NCBI GenBank assembly: GCA_002428365.1
Contig: DIVW01000040.1
Span: 560-64,559 of the forward strand
DNA length: 64,000 bases
Source: Propionibacteriaceae bacterium UBA6122
Lineage (GTDB): Bacteria > Actinomycetota > Actinomycetes > Propionibacteriales > Propionibacteriaceae
Reading direction: 5' to 3'
This document shows, one piece after another, positions 53,970 to 62,592 of the stretch (positions within the stretch are counted from its first letter, which is position 1; every line of letters starts with the position of its first letter). The notes beneath the pieces are model-generated. The model saw nothing but the letters and a program-made list of their open reading frames with translations, searched no databases and was not told the DNA's origin. Position numbers and translations under genes: made by a program.

Positions 53970-55157
53970 ATGGGAGTGGAGCTCTACAGCTTGCCCGCAG
54001 CCGGCCTGGCCTTCTTGCTGGCCTGGTCAGCCGCCTGGTTGCTGGTGAGACTCGGCGCCACCCCGCTCGACGCTGGCCGGTTCGCCTCAATCGACGGGCT
54101 GCGCGGCTTCTTGGCCTTCGCCGTCTTCGTTCACCACTCCAGCGTTTGGTTCGTTTACCTTCGCACCGGCGAATGGGCGGCCCCAACCTCGGCAGTGTTC
54201 AACCAATTTGGCCAGGGCGCGGTGGCCATCTTCTTCATGATCACTGCCTTTTTGTTCACCACCAAGATCCTCAACGCTGAACGCGGGCAGCTCGACTGGG
54301 TGCGCCTCTACGTCGGTCGGATCACCCGGCTGCTGCCGATGTATGCCGTGGCAGTGGCGGTGCTCTGGGTGATGGCCTGGCAGTTGACCGGCTGGACGCG
54401 ACAGGTGCCGCTGTCGGCGCTGGCCGGCGAGGCGCTGGGCTGGGCGGCCTTCACTATCCGCGGCGCACCACCGGTGAACGGGCTGACCGACGCCAGCCAG
54501 CTGATGGCCTCGGTCACCTGGACGCTGCCTTATGAGTGGTGGTTCTACCTGAGCCTGCCGCTGATCGCCTGGCTGCTGCGCCGCGAAAGCCGCTTCCGCT
54601 GGGTGGGGCTGGCGACCATCAGCGTCGGGCTGGTGCACCTGGGCTGGTTGTTGGAGCCGCTCCGCCTGCTGCCGTTTCTCGGTGGGATCGTCGCTGCCTT
54701 CACCGCGCGCAGCGCTCGCGTCCGTCTCTTCGCCGAACACTGGGCCGCCAGCGTGGTGGTCATCATCACCATCGCGGTCACCGCTACCTTCCTGCACTCG
54801 GCTTTCGACCCGCTGGCAGTCGGGCTGTACTCGATCGCGTTCGTGCTCATCGCCGCTGGCAGCAGCGTCTTCGGTCTATTAACCAACACCGCCTCAAGGC
54901 TGCTCGGCGAGACGACCTACAGCGTCTACCTGCTGCACGGCCTGCTGCTGACCCTGGTACTGCGGTTCATCATCGGCCTGGACGTTGCCGCCAGCTGGAC
55001 CACCACTCAGCATTGGTTGCTGACCCTGGCCCTGGTATTCCCGCTGGTCGGGCTCAGCTACCTCGGGTTCCGCTGGATCGAAGCACCCGGTCAACGCCTG
55101 GCGCCCCGGCTACTCGCGGCCATGCGGCCGAACCGCAGCCAGAATGCGCTAGCTTGA
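53970..55157 (+). CDS. acyltransferase 3 family membrane protein
   Basis: A 395-residue protein with about ten transmembrane segments. The family signature is SIDGLRGFLAFAVFVHHSSVWF (catalytic His in VFVHH), with the second conserved part LGETTYSVYLLHGLL near the C-terminus. Members O-acetylate or acylate surface glycans and lipids. The ATG at 53970 follows GGAGG and AAAGGTGG; the frame extends to 53868. No glycan operon is adjacent. Confidence 0.9.
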   Translation: MGVELYSLPAAGLAFLLAWSAAWLLVRLGATPLDAGRFASIDGLRGFLAFAVFVHHSSVWFVYLRTGEWAAPTSAVFNQFGQGAVAIFFMITAFLFTTKILNAERGQLDWVRLYVGRITRLLPMYAVAVAVLWVMAWQLTGWTRQVPLSALAGEALGWAAFTIRGAPPVNGLTDASQLMASVTWTLPYEWWFYLSLPLIAWLLRRESRFRWVGLATISVGLVHLGWLLEPLRLLPFLGGIVAAFTARSARVRLFAEHWAASVVVIITIAVTATFLHSAFDPLAVGLYSIAFVLIAAGSSVFGLLTNTASRLLGETTYSVYLLHGLLLTLVLRFIIGLDVAASWTTTQHWLLTLALVFPLVGLSYLGFRWIEAPGQRLAPRLLAAMRPNRSQNALA

Positions 55158-55161
55158 CGCG

Positions 55162-55854
55162 GTGCCCGCCAACTCGACCTCGCGCCTGACTCCGGCCGTG
55201 CGCATGGGGGTTTCGATCTCCATCGCGGTTGGCGTCTACGGGATTTCCTTTGGGGCGTTGTCGGTGGCCGCCGGACTCAGCGTCTGGCAAACCGTGGCAC
55301 TCAGCGCCCTGATGTTCACCGGCGGGTCACAGTTCGCCTTCATCGCCGTGATCGGCGGTGGGGGCACCGGCGCAGCTGCCTTGGCTGCCGCCACCTTGCT
55401 CGGCGTCCGCAACGGCATCTATGGCATGCAACTCAAGGCGCTGCTGCGGCCACCGGGGAAGCTAATTCCGTTGATGGGTCAGCTCACGATCGATGAATCC
55501 ACCGCTACCGCCGTCGCCCAAGATGATCACGACGAACGCGTGCGCGGCTTTTGGACTGCTGGGGTGGGGGTCTATGTGATGTGGAACGCCTTCACCTTGC
55601 TCGGCGCCCTGGCCGGCAACGCCATTGGTGACCCCAAGCTCTGGGGCCTGGACGGCGCGGCAGTGGCCGCCTTCCTCGGCCTGCTCTGGCCGCGGCTGAC
55701 GGCAAGAGACCCGATTGCGGTGGCGATCATCGCCGCGGTGGCCACCATCGCGATGGTGCCGCTGGTGCCGCCGGGCATCCCGGTGCTGGTGGCCGCAGCG
55801 GTGACTGCGGCGGTTTGGGCCTGGCGGCACTTCGGGCGGAAGGCGGCCCCATGA
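55162..55854 (+). CDS. azlC: AzlC family branched-chain amino acid exporter subunit
   Basis: A 230-residue membrane protein; with AzlD it forms an exporter of branched-chain amino acids such as valine and isoleucine (BrnFE type). Conserved features include VGVYGISFGALSVAAGLSVWQT, FTGGSQFAFIAV and LGVRNGIYGM. TAGCTT ends exactly six bases before the GTG at 55162 and overlaps the preceding acyltransferase stop, implying its own promoter. Its stop overlaps azlD as ATGA. Confidence 0.94.
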   Translation: MPANSTSRLTPAVRMGVSISIAVGVYGISFGALSVAAGLSVWQTVALSALMFTGGSQFAFIAVIGGGGTGAAALAAATLLGVRNGIYGMQLKALLRPPGKLIPLMGQLTIDESTATAVAQDDHDERVRGFWTAGVGVYVMWNAFTLLGALAGNAIGDPKLWGLDGAAVAAFLGLLWPRLTARDPIAVAIIAAVATIAMVPLVPPGIPVLVAAAVTAAVWAWRHFGRKAAP

Positions 55855-56162
55855 GTCTCTGGGTTTGGGTGCTGTTGGCCGCGTTCGCCACCTACGCGCT
55901 CAAGGTTTCGGGTTATCTGTTGCCTCAGGCCTGGTTGGATCGCCCGCCGGTCACTGAGCTGGCTGGCACTTTGACCGTCGGCCTGCTGGCCTCGCTGACC
56001 GCCATCAACACCGTGGCGACCGGGCAGGCGCTGGCAGTTGATTCCCGGCTGCTTTCGCTGTTGGCCGGCGCCATTGCGCTGAAGCTGAAGGCGCCCTACA
56101 TCGTGGTGGTGATCGCCGGGGCGGCTGCGGCCGCGATTGGTCGCCGCCTCGGTCTGGCCTGA
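55851..56162 (+). CDS. azlD: AzlD family branched-chain amino acid exporter subunit
   Basis: A 103-residue protein with about four transmembrane helices, partner of AzlC. The family pattern TYALKVSGYLLPQAW near the start and LSLLAGAIALKLKAPYIVVVIAGAAAAA at the end are seen. ATG at 55851 overlaps the azlC stop. Followed by a strong terminator. Confidence 0.93.
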   Translation: MSLWVWVLLAAFATYALKVSGYLLPQAWLDRPPVTELAGTLTVGLLASLTAINTVATGQALAVDSRLLSLLAGAIALKLKAPYIVVVIAGAAAAAIGRRLGLA

Positions 56163-56187
56163 AGCGTTTAGACCCCGATTGGCGAAC

Positions 56188-56226
56188 GCGGCGGCCGTCC
56201 CACCGGGGGGACGGGACGACCGCCGC
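56188..56226. terminator. bidirectional terminator between azlD and the acyl-CoA oxidase-like gene
   Basis: GCGGCGGCCGTCCC (56188-56201) pairs with GGGACGACCGCCGC (56213-56226) with one mismatch around an 11-base loop, between two convergent genes. Confidence 0.75.
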
Positions 56227-56251
56227 AATTCGCGGTACCTGGCAGACGACT

Positions 56252-58174
56252 TCAGTCGTCGAGGAGGGCGGCTCCCAGCCAGGGCGCTGGAATGCCGAGC
56301 CCTTCCACTACTGCCAGGGAATCGGGACGCAACTGCGCGCAGAGCGCGTTGATTCGCGCGCCGATGGCTTTTGACCGGCCAGCCGAGATCTTGCCGTGTT
56401 CGCCGAACCAGGCTCGATCAGCCGAAATGCTGCTCAGTGCGTACAGGCTGCACAGTCGCTGCAGCACCACCTTGGTATCGGGGTCCTCACAAGCCACGAT
56501 GCCGGCGATGAAGGCTTCCAGCGTGATCCGTTCCAGATGCGCTTTGGCCACGAAGAGCAGGTGGTCGCCCAGGTGGTTGACGGCGTCGAAGCTCTTGCCG
56601 GCCTTACGGGCTCGCCGGGCCAGCGACTCCAACGAGTGCCGCTCCCGCTCGGTGAACATCAGCGCCTGCCAACCGCGATCATCGAGCGTGGTTTGCTCGG
56701 GTTGCCGCTTGGCGGTGGTGATGAGCCGATCCACCAGCAGTGACGCCGAGGTGCGCTCCAAAACAGTGTCGCCGAACACCCGGGCGGCGGCCTGCACCAT
56801 GCCAGCAGTGTTCAGCTCACCCCAGATGTGGGCGTAGTCGGCGAGCAGAGCCTTGGCCACCTGCTGCAGCAGCACCGTGTTGTCGCCTTCGAAAGTGGCG
56901 AAGATGTCGATGTCGGCGCGCAGGCCGACTATTTGGTTCTCCGCCAGATACCCCGCGCCACCGCAAGCCTCGCGGCATTCCTGCAACGCGTCGTTAGCGA
57001 ACCGGGTGGTGATCGCCTTGATGCCAGCAGCACGGGTTTCTAATTGGCGCTGCTCCTCTTCGCTGGCCTGTCCACTTCCTTGGGCGCGCACCAGCGTGGC
57101 GGTCACTTCGTTTTGGGCGAACCCGAGGGCATAGGAGCGGGCAATCAGCGGCAGCAGGCGACGCTGATGAATCAGATAGTCGGCCAGCACCACACCATCG
57201 GGGTGCCCCGCTGCGGCGAATTGCCGCCGGTTCAGGGCGTACCGGGTGGCGATCGAGAGCCCCCGGCGGGCGGCGATGCCAGCGCCCGCACTGACGCAGA
57301 TTCGGCCACGCACCAGGGTGCCAAGCATGGTGAAGAAGCGCCGGTTGGGGTTGTCGATGGCCGACTGATAGCGGCCGTTGTCGTCCACGCCGCCGTAGCG
57401 GTTGAGCAGCATCCGGCGCGGCACTCGTACCCGCTGGAAGCGAATGGTGCCGTTGTCGACGCCGAGCAGCCCGCCCTTGCCACCCTGATCGCCGGTCACA
57501 ACGCCCGGCAGATCGGCGCCGGTCTCGTCGCGGATCGGCACCAGGATCGCGTGGACGCCGTGGCTGCGGCCCCGTACCTGCAGCTGGCCAAACACCACTG
57601 CCATCGTCCCGTGACTAGCAGCATTGCCGATGTAGGCCTTGGTGGCCTCCTCGGTTTGGCAGTGCACCTCGAACTCATCGGTCTCGGGAATGTAGGTGAT
57701 GGTGGTCTCCAGCCCGAAGACATCTGAACCGTGACCGATCTCGGTCATCGCGTAGCAGCCAAGCAACTTCAAGCTGGTGATGTCGCCCAAGTAGGTGTCG
57801 TGGTGCCAGGCGGTACCCAGGTTCACCACTGCCCCGCCGAACAGGCCCAGCTGGACGCCAGACTTGATCGTGGTCGACAGATCGCCGTAGGCGAGCATCT
57901 CGAAGGAAACCACCGCTGCCAGTGGGTCGCCCGGGTCGCTCGCACTAGTTGGTACGCCAGCAGCCAAGACCCCGGCCTCGCCCAGCTCGATCAGGCGATC
58001 AAGCACCCAGGCCCGGGCGGTGGCCAAGTCTTGGGTGGGATCGCGGTGCAGATTTGCCACCGGGAACGCCGACCTGGCTGCGGCTCGGGTGTCGGCAAAC
58101 TCGCCGTCCAATGCCCGGCGCAGCGCTGCGCCCAAGGTGGTGAGTTCTTCGGTGGGATTCATCAACAGGGTCAT
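56252..58174 (-). CDS. acyl-CoA oxidase-like acyl-CoA dehydrogenase
   Basis: A 640-residue flavoenzyme for the first step of fatty-acid beta-oxidation. The middle domain (CYAMTEIGHGSDVFGLETT) and the FAD/acyl site ATFEGDNTVLLQQVAKALL follow the acyl-CoA oxidase pattern, as does the long C-terminal helical domain. Whether electrons go to oxygen or to an electron-transfer flavoprotein cannot be told. The ATG overlaps the TetR stop as ATGA, so the regulator and enzyme are coupled. It faces the thiolase-FabG-dehydratase operon across a shared promoter. Confidence 0.9.
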   Translation of the reverse strand: MTLLMNPTEELTTLGAALRRALDGEFADTRAAARSAFPVANLHRDPTQDLATARAWVLDRLIELGEAGVLAAGVPTSASDPGDPLAAVVSFEMLAYGDLSTTIKSGVQLGLFGGAVVNLGTAWHHDTYLGDITSLKLLGCYAMTEIGHGSDVFGLETTITYIPETDEFEVHCQTEEATKAYIGNAASHGTMAVVFGQLQVRGRSHGVHAILVPIRDETGADLPGVVTGDQGGKGGLLGVDNGTIRFQRVRVPRRMLLNRYGGVDDNGRYQSAIDNPNRRFFTMLGTLVRGRICVSAGAGIAARRGLSIATRYALNRRQFAAAGHPDGVVLADYLIHQRRLLPLIARSYALGFAQNEVTATLVRAQGSGQASEEEQRQLETRAAGIKAITTRFANDALQECREACGGAGYLAENQIVGLRADIDIFATFEGDNTVLLQQVAKALLADYAHIWGELNTAGMVQAAARVFGDTVLERTSASLLVDRLITTAKRQPEQTTLDDRGWQALMFTERERHSLESLARRARKAGKSFDAVNHLGDHLLFVAKAHLERITLEAFIAGIVACEDPDTKVVLQRLCSLYALSSISADRAWFGEHGKISAGRSKAIGARINALCAQLRPDSLAVVEGLGIPAPWLGAALLDD

Positions 58175-58824
58175 TGTTGCTCCTGCGGTTGTGGGACGGC
58201 AGCCAGCCCGATGGCTAGTGCCGGAGTGAAGAAGGCGTCGATTTCAGCGACCAGCACCTGCCGTGTTTTCGTCTGCCCAGAGGCCACCCAGTTGTCGGCC
58301 ACCGCCCGGACGAAGCCGACCAGACCATTACCCCAGGTAGCCGCCGGTGCCGGGTCCTGGCCGTTGGCGATCAGGTGGTTGGCGATTGCCTGACTGACGT
58401 GACCGCCGATGATCTCCAACAGACCGCCATAGGGATCGATGCGGGTGGCGGCATCGGCGGTTGGCGGGCTGAGTACGAAGCGGTAAATCTCGGGATCGCG
58501 CTCGACCAGGCTCAGGTAGGCATCGGCCAGGTCATGGGCGAGGACCGGTAAATCTGAGGCGTCGGAGAGCTCGAGTGCGGCCTCCAAGCCGTGATGGATG
58601 AAATCGTGGACGTTGGCGACCACGGCTGCATAAAGCCCGGCTCGATCACCGAAGTGGCGATAGATGACTGTCTTGGAGGTGCCAGCCTGGGCCGCGATGT
58701 CCTCCATGCCCACGGCGGCTCCGCGCCGGCGAATAGCTCGCAGGGCGTGCTCTACCAGTTCACGTCGCCGAGTGGCCCGGTGCTCCGTCCAGCGGGTGGT
58801 GCGGCCATCAGTACTGCTTGCCAT
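58171..58824 (-). CDS. TetR family regulator of the fatty-acid cluster
   Basis: A 217-residue repressor with HTH AVGMEDIAAQAGTSKTVIYRHFGDRAGLYAAVVANV (about residues 38-72) and a helical ligand-binding domain. TACCCT ends exactly six bases before the ATG at 58824, and a perfect 15-base palindrome (58840-58854) lies just upstream between the two divergent promoters. It probably senses acyl-CoA or a related ligand and represses both directions. Confidence 0.92.
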   Translation of the reverse strand: MASSTDGRTTRWTEHRATRRRELVEHALRAIRRRGAAVGMEDIAAQAGTSKTVIYRHFGDRAGLYAAVVANVHDFIHHGLEAALELSDASDLPVLAHDLADAYLSLVERDPEIYRFVLSPPTADAATRIDPYGGLLEIIGGHVSQAIANHLIANGQDPAPAATWGNGLVGFVRAVADNWVASGQTKTRQVLVAEIDAFFTPALAIGLAAVPQPQEQQ

Positions 58825-58839
58825 ACAGCGAGGGTACTC

Positions 58840-58854
58840 GGTACGAGCCGTACC
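58840..58854. promoter_or_regulatory. TetR operator in the divergent fatty-acid promoter
   Basis: GGTACG-AGC-CGTACC is a perfect palindrome, flanked by further half-sites GGTAC (from 58833) and CTACC. It overlaps the -10/-35 space of the tetR promoter and lies about 55 bases before the thiolase start. Confidence 0.7.
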
Positions 58855-58907
58855 TGCTACCGTCGGTATCTAGTAAAAGTATGGTGCTGCAAACCCTTGG
58901 AGGACCA

Positions 58908-60185
58908 ATGAAATTGCCTCGATCAGCGGTGATCGTCGGTGGCAACCGCACGCCCTTCGTCAAAGCTGGCGGCGCCTATGCCCAAGCCAGCAATCTCGAT
59001 CTCCTCACCGCTGCCCTCGACGGCCTGGCCGCACGCTTCGGCCTGGCCGGACGGCGGCTCGACGAGGTCGCCGGCGGCGCGGTGCTCAAACACAGCGCCG
59101 ATTTCAACCTCACCCGCGAGGCCGTCCTGGGCTCGGCTCTCGACCCAACCACCCCAGCGGTCGACCTGCAGCAGGCCTGCGGCACCGGCCTGGAGACCGT
59201 GCTGTACGTGGCCAACAAGATCGCCCTCGGCCAAGCCGATTCCGGCATCGGCGCTGGCGTTGACTCCGCCTCCGACGCGCCGATCACCGTTACCGACGGC
59301 CTGCGCCGGGCACTGCTCGCGGCCAACCGGGCCAAGACGCTGCCCCAGCGCCTGCAAGCCCTAGCCAGGATTCGTCCCCACCATTTGCTGCCGATCGCCC
59401 CCCAGGTGGTCGAACCGCGCACCGGCTTGAGCATGGGCGAGCATCAAGCCGCCACGACTGCATCCTGGGGCATCACCCGCGCCGCCCAGGACGAGTTGGC
59501 GCTGGCCTCCCACCAGAACCTGGCCGCCGCCTGGGATGCCGGCTTCTTCGACGATCTGGTCACCGCCTACCACGGCGTCACCCGGGACGGGCTGTTGCGC
59601 GCCGACACCTCGGCGGAAAAGCTGGCGGCTCTCAAGCCGGTCTTCGGCGGAACCGAAGGCACTATGACCGCGGGCAACTCCACCGCGCTGACTGATGGCG
59701 CCGCGGCCGTCCTGCTGGCTGAGCAGTCGTGGGCCAAGGCGAACGGGCTACCGGCCCTGGCCAGAATCGTGGACGCCCAAGTGGCCGCCATCGATCACAC
59801 CAGCGGTGATGATCTGTTGTTGGCACCAGCACATGCGGTGGCCAGGCTGCTGGAACGGCAAGGAATGCAGCTGGGCGACTTCACTTTCTACGAGCTGCAT
59901 GAGGCCTTCGCTAGTACGGTGCTGGCCACGCTGGCCGCTTGGGAATCGGCGCAGTTCTGCGGCGACCGGTTGGGGCTCTCCAAACCCCTGGGATCCATCG
60001 AGCGGGCCAAGTTGAACGTCCACGGATCATCGCTGGCCGCCGGGCACCCGTTCGCGGCCACCGGTGGCCGAATCGTGGCCAGCCTGGCCAAGGCCCTCCA
60101 CACCGAAGGCAGCGGCGCCCGCGGCCTGGTTTCGATCTGTGCCGCTGGCGGCCAAGGCGTGGTCGCGATTCTGGAGGCGGTCTGA
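58908..60185 (+). CDS. acetyl-CoA acetyltransferase (thiolase), FadA2/FadI-like
   Basis: A 425-residue thiolase that splits 3-ketoacyl-CoA or joins two acetyl-CoA. The nucleophilic Cys is in DLQQACGTGLET (near residue 86), His in FYELHEAFAS, and the final Cys in SICAAGGQG near the C-terminus, with NVHGSSLAAGHPFAATGGR before it. GGAGG lies five bases before the ATG at 58908; the longer frame to 58818 is promoter. First gene of an operon with FabG4- and HtdX-like genes, as in Rv0241c-Rv0243. Confidence 0.93.
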   Translation: MKLPRSAVIVGGNRTPFVKAGGAYAQASNLDLLTAALDGLAARFGLAGRRLDEVAGGAVLKHSADFNLTREAVLGSALDPTTPAVDLQQACGTGLETVLYVANKIALGQADSGIGAGVDSASDAPITVTDGLRRALLAANRAKTLPQRLQALARIRPHHLLPIAPQVVEPRTGLSMGEHQAATTASWGITRAAQDELALASHQNLAAAWDAGFFDDLVTAYHGVTRDGLLRADTSAEKLAALKPVFGGTEGTMTAGNSTALTDGAAAVLLAEQSWAKANGLPALARIVDAQVAAIDHTSGDDLLLAPAHAVARLLERQGMQLGDFTFYELHEAFASTVLATLAAWESAQFCGDRLGLSKPLGSIERAKLNVHGSSLAAGHPFAATGGRIVASLAKALHTEGSGARGLVSICAAGGQGVVAILEAV

Positions 60186-61537
60186 TGTCGGTCCTGGAGC
60201 AACTCTTCTACTCCGCCCCCGGCCAGGTGGTCGCCGAGAAGCTCGGCCTCCCCGAGCCGGAAGTGCTGCGGCGTGGCCGCAAACTCCCCGCGGGCGCGGT
60301 GGTCACCGCCTCGCTGGCCGGCTCAACTCTGGCCACCGACACCTTGGCGCTGCTCGGCGTACCGATCGACTCGGCGCTGCGCGATGACGGCGCCGAGCCC
60401 CCGACCTACCCCGAACGCATCGGGGCGGTGGTGATTGATGCCCGCGGGCTGCGACAGCTGGTCGAGCTCGAAGGCCTTCGAACCGTCCTGCGACCAGCGA
60501 TGAAAGGGCTGGAGGCCTCGGGGCGCATCGTGGTGCTGGCCGATGCCGAGGTTGAGGGCCTGGAAGCCAACGCCGTCCGGCAGAGTCTGGACGGCATCAA
60601 TCGGACGATCGGCAAGGAACTGCGACACGGCGCCACTAGCAACCTCATCTACTGCTCCCCCGGCATCACCGGAGCCGAGCTGGCCTCGACGATGTCCTTC
60701 CTACTGGAGGGACGTTCCGCATTCGTCGACGGCCAGTCTTGGACGGTCGGGTCGCCACTCACCCCGCTTGGTGAGCTGGCGGCCCGGCCGCTACTCGACC
60801 GGATCGTGGTGATTACCGGCTCGGCTCGCGGCATCGGCGCCCGCATAGCTGGCGTGGCGGCCAGAGACGGCGCGAAGGTGGTCTGCGTTGACGTCCCGGC
60901 AGCCGGGGAGGCGCTGGCCGCGGTGGCCAACCGACTGGGTGGCACTGCGCTCCAGCTCGACATCACCGCAGCAGCGGCGGGTGAACGAATCGCGGCCCAC
61001 GTGGCGTCCCGCTACGGCGAACAGGCTCGCATTCATGGCCTGGTGCACAACGCCGGCATCACCCGCGACAAGCTGCTGGCCAACACTGATGCTGCCCGTT
61101 GGGGGCAAGTGATCGAGGTGAACCTGGCCGCCCAGTTGCGCATCAACCCGGTGCTACTCGACGGACGTCCCGGCGGCTTGGGCGATGATGCCCGGATCGT
61201 CTCGATCGCCTCGACCTCCGGTATTGCCGGCAATCGCGGCCAGGCCAATTACGCCGCTTCCAAGGCGGGGGTGGTCGGGTTGGTGCGCGCTTTCGCTGCT
61301 GAGGTGGCCGAGCGTGGCATCACGGTAAACGCGGTCGCACCTGGTTTCATCGAGACTGACATGACTGCCAAGATTCCCTTCGTGCAGCGCGAGGTTTTCC
61401 GCCGCACCAATAGCCTCGGCCAGGGCGGCGACCCGATCGACGTGGCGGAGACCATCGGTTACTTCCTCGATCCGGCATCGGCTGGCGTGAGCGGCCAAGT
61501 GATCCGGGTGTGCGGGCAGAATCTGGTGGGCGCCTGA
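60185..61537 (+). CDS. high-molecular-weight 3-oxoacyl-ACP/CoA reductase (FabG4-like)
   Basis: A 450-residue short-chain dehydrogenase. Residues 1-200 form an extra N-terminal domain with a degenerate nucleotide fold. The C-terminal half is a full SDR: cofactor motif TGSARGIGARIA (near 217), HNAGITRDKLL, and catalytic Ser and Tyr-x-x-x-Lys in SIASTSGIAGNRGQANYAASKAG, with VAPGFIETDM. This layout is typical of FabG4 (Rv0242c). Start ATG overlaps the thiolase stop as TGATG. Interconverts 3-oxoacyl and 3-hydroxyacyl thioesters. Confidence 0.92.
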   Translation: MSVLEQLFYSAPGQVVAEKLGLPEPEVLRRGRKLPAGAVVTASLAGSTLATDTLALLGVPIDSALRDDGAEPPTYPERIGAVVIDARGLRQLVELEGLRTVLRPAMKGLEASGRIVVLADAEVEGLEANAVRQSLDGINRTIGKELRHGATSNLIYCSPGITGAELASTMSFLLEGRSAFVDGQSWTVGSPLTPLGELAARPLLDRIVVITGSARGIGARIAGVAARDGAKVVCVDVPAAGEALAAVANRLGGTALQLDITAAAAGERIAAHVASRYGEQARIHGLVHNAGITRDKLLANTDAARWGQVIEVNLAAQLRINPVLLDGRPGGLGDDARIVSIASTSGIAGNRGQANYAASKAGVVGLVRAFAAEVAERGITVNAVAPGFIETDMTAKIPFVQREVFRRTNSLGQGGDPIDVAETIGYFLDPASAGVSGQVIRVCGQNLVGA

Positions 61538-62388
61538 TGGAAGTGCGCGAGTTGGCCACTGTCCCGGCAATGGGGCCGCTGTTTGCCAAGGCGTTGCTGC
61601 CCGGCTTTGGCCACGGCCCGGCCCGGATTCCCAGCCATACGGTTCGCCTGAGCCAGGTGAGCCAGGACCTTGAGCGATTGGCCGACTACGACCGGGTCTG
61701 TGGCTTCACCGTCCGGGATACCGTCCCACCGACTTGGCTGCACGTGCTGACTTTCCCGCTGCACGTGCTGCTGCTTTCCGATCCGGAATCAACGATCCGG
61801 TTGGCCGGGGTGGTGCACGTCTCGAACCAAATGCAGCTGCACCGGCCGGTGCGCGCCACCGAGGTGCTCGATATCTCGGTGCGGGTGACCAACCTTCGCC
61901 CCCACCAGCGCGGTGCCCTGCTCGACCTGATCGGCGAGGTGCGGGTTGGTGACGAGCTGGTGTGGGACGGGGTGAGCACCTATCTGGCACCTGGGGCGAA
62001 AGTGGACGGCGAGCCGGTGGTGGTCGAGCGGGCCGCCAACCAGTCGAGCACGCCGATTGCGCAATGGCGGCTGCCAGCTGATCTGGGTCGGCAATACCGC
62101 CGGGTGTCTGGGGATCCGAATCCGATTCACACCCATCTGTTGGCCGCTCGAGCCTTCGGCTTCGCCCGTCCGCTAATTCACGGGATGTGGACCCACGCCC
62201 GGCTGCTGGCCGCGATCGAGGCCAAGCTGCCTGATCGGTACCGGGTCGAGGTGAGTTTCACCAAACCGATCCTGCTGCCAGCCAAGGTTGGCGCCTGGTG
62301 GCGCTCCACTGGCGACCACTGGGACGCAGCCGTGACCACCATCGATGGCACCAAACCCCACCTGATCGCCAACATTCAAGTTGGCTGA
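61537..62388 (+). CDS. MaoC-like 3-hydroxyacyl dehydratase (HtdX-like)
   Basis: A 283-residue double hot-dog protein. The hydratase motif is in the C-terminal half (YRRVSGDPNPIHTHLLAARAFGFARPLIHGMW, Asp and His of the R-hydratase type). It would hydrate or dehydrate 3-hydroxyacyl thioesters, completing a thiolase-reductase-dehydratase set. Start overlaps the FabG4-like stop as TGATG. The last residues and stop (QVG-stop) are encoded by the beginning of repeat array 7. Confidence 0.9.
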   Translation: MEVRELATVPAMGPLFAKALLPGFGHGPARIPSHTVRLSQVSQDLERLADYDRVCGFTVRDTVPPTWLHVLTFPLHVLLLSDPESTIRLAGVVHVSNQMQLHRPVRATEVLDISVRVTNLRPHQRGALLDLIGEVRVGDELVWDGVSTYLAPGAKVDGEPVVVERAANQSSTPIAQWRLPADLGRQYRRVSGDPNPIHTHLLAARAFGFARPLIHGMWTHARLLAAIEAKLPDRYRVEVSFTKPILLPAKVGAWWRSTGDHWDAAVTTIDGTKPHLIANIQVG

Positions 62389-62590
62389 CCCTTCGACAAG
62401 CTCAGGGAACTAACCCCCAGTTGGCTGAGCCCGTCGAAGCCCCAGTTGGCTGAGCCCGTCGAAGCCCCAGTTGGCTGACCCTTCGACAAGCTCAGGGAAC
62501 TAACCCCAGTTGGCTGAGCCCGTCGAACCCCAGTTGGCTGAGCCCGTCGAACCCCAGTTGGCTGAGCCCGTCGAAGCCCAGTTGGCTGGG
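62378..62590. repeat. interspersed repeat array 7 (richest in form A)
   Basis: Form A copies start at 62418, 62443, 62507, 62531 and 62555, with truncated ones at 62378, 62468 and 62579, and form B copies at 62391-62412 and 62481-62502. The A copies are spaced 24-25 bases apart. The array provides the stop codon of the dehydratase gene and ends two bases before the helicase stop codon. Confidence 0.92.
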
Positions 62591-62592
62591 CC

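Noticed and set aside
62378..62590. CRISPR array
   Set aside because: Repeats are separated by two to four bases or by other copies, with no unique spacers of constant length, and no cas genes are present.
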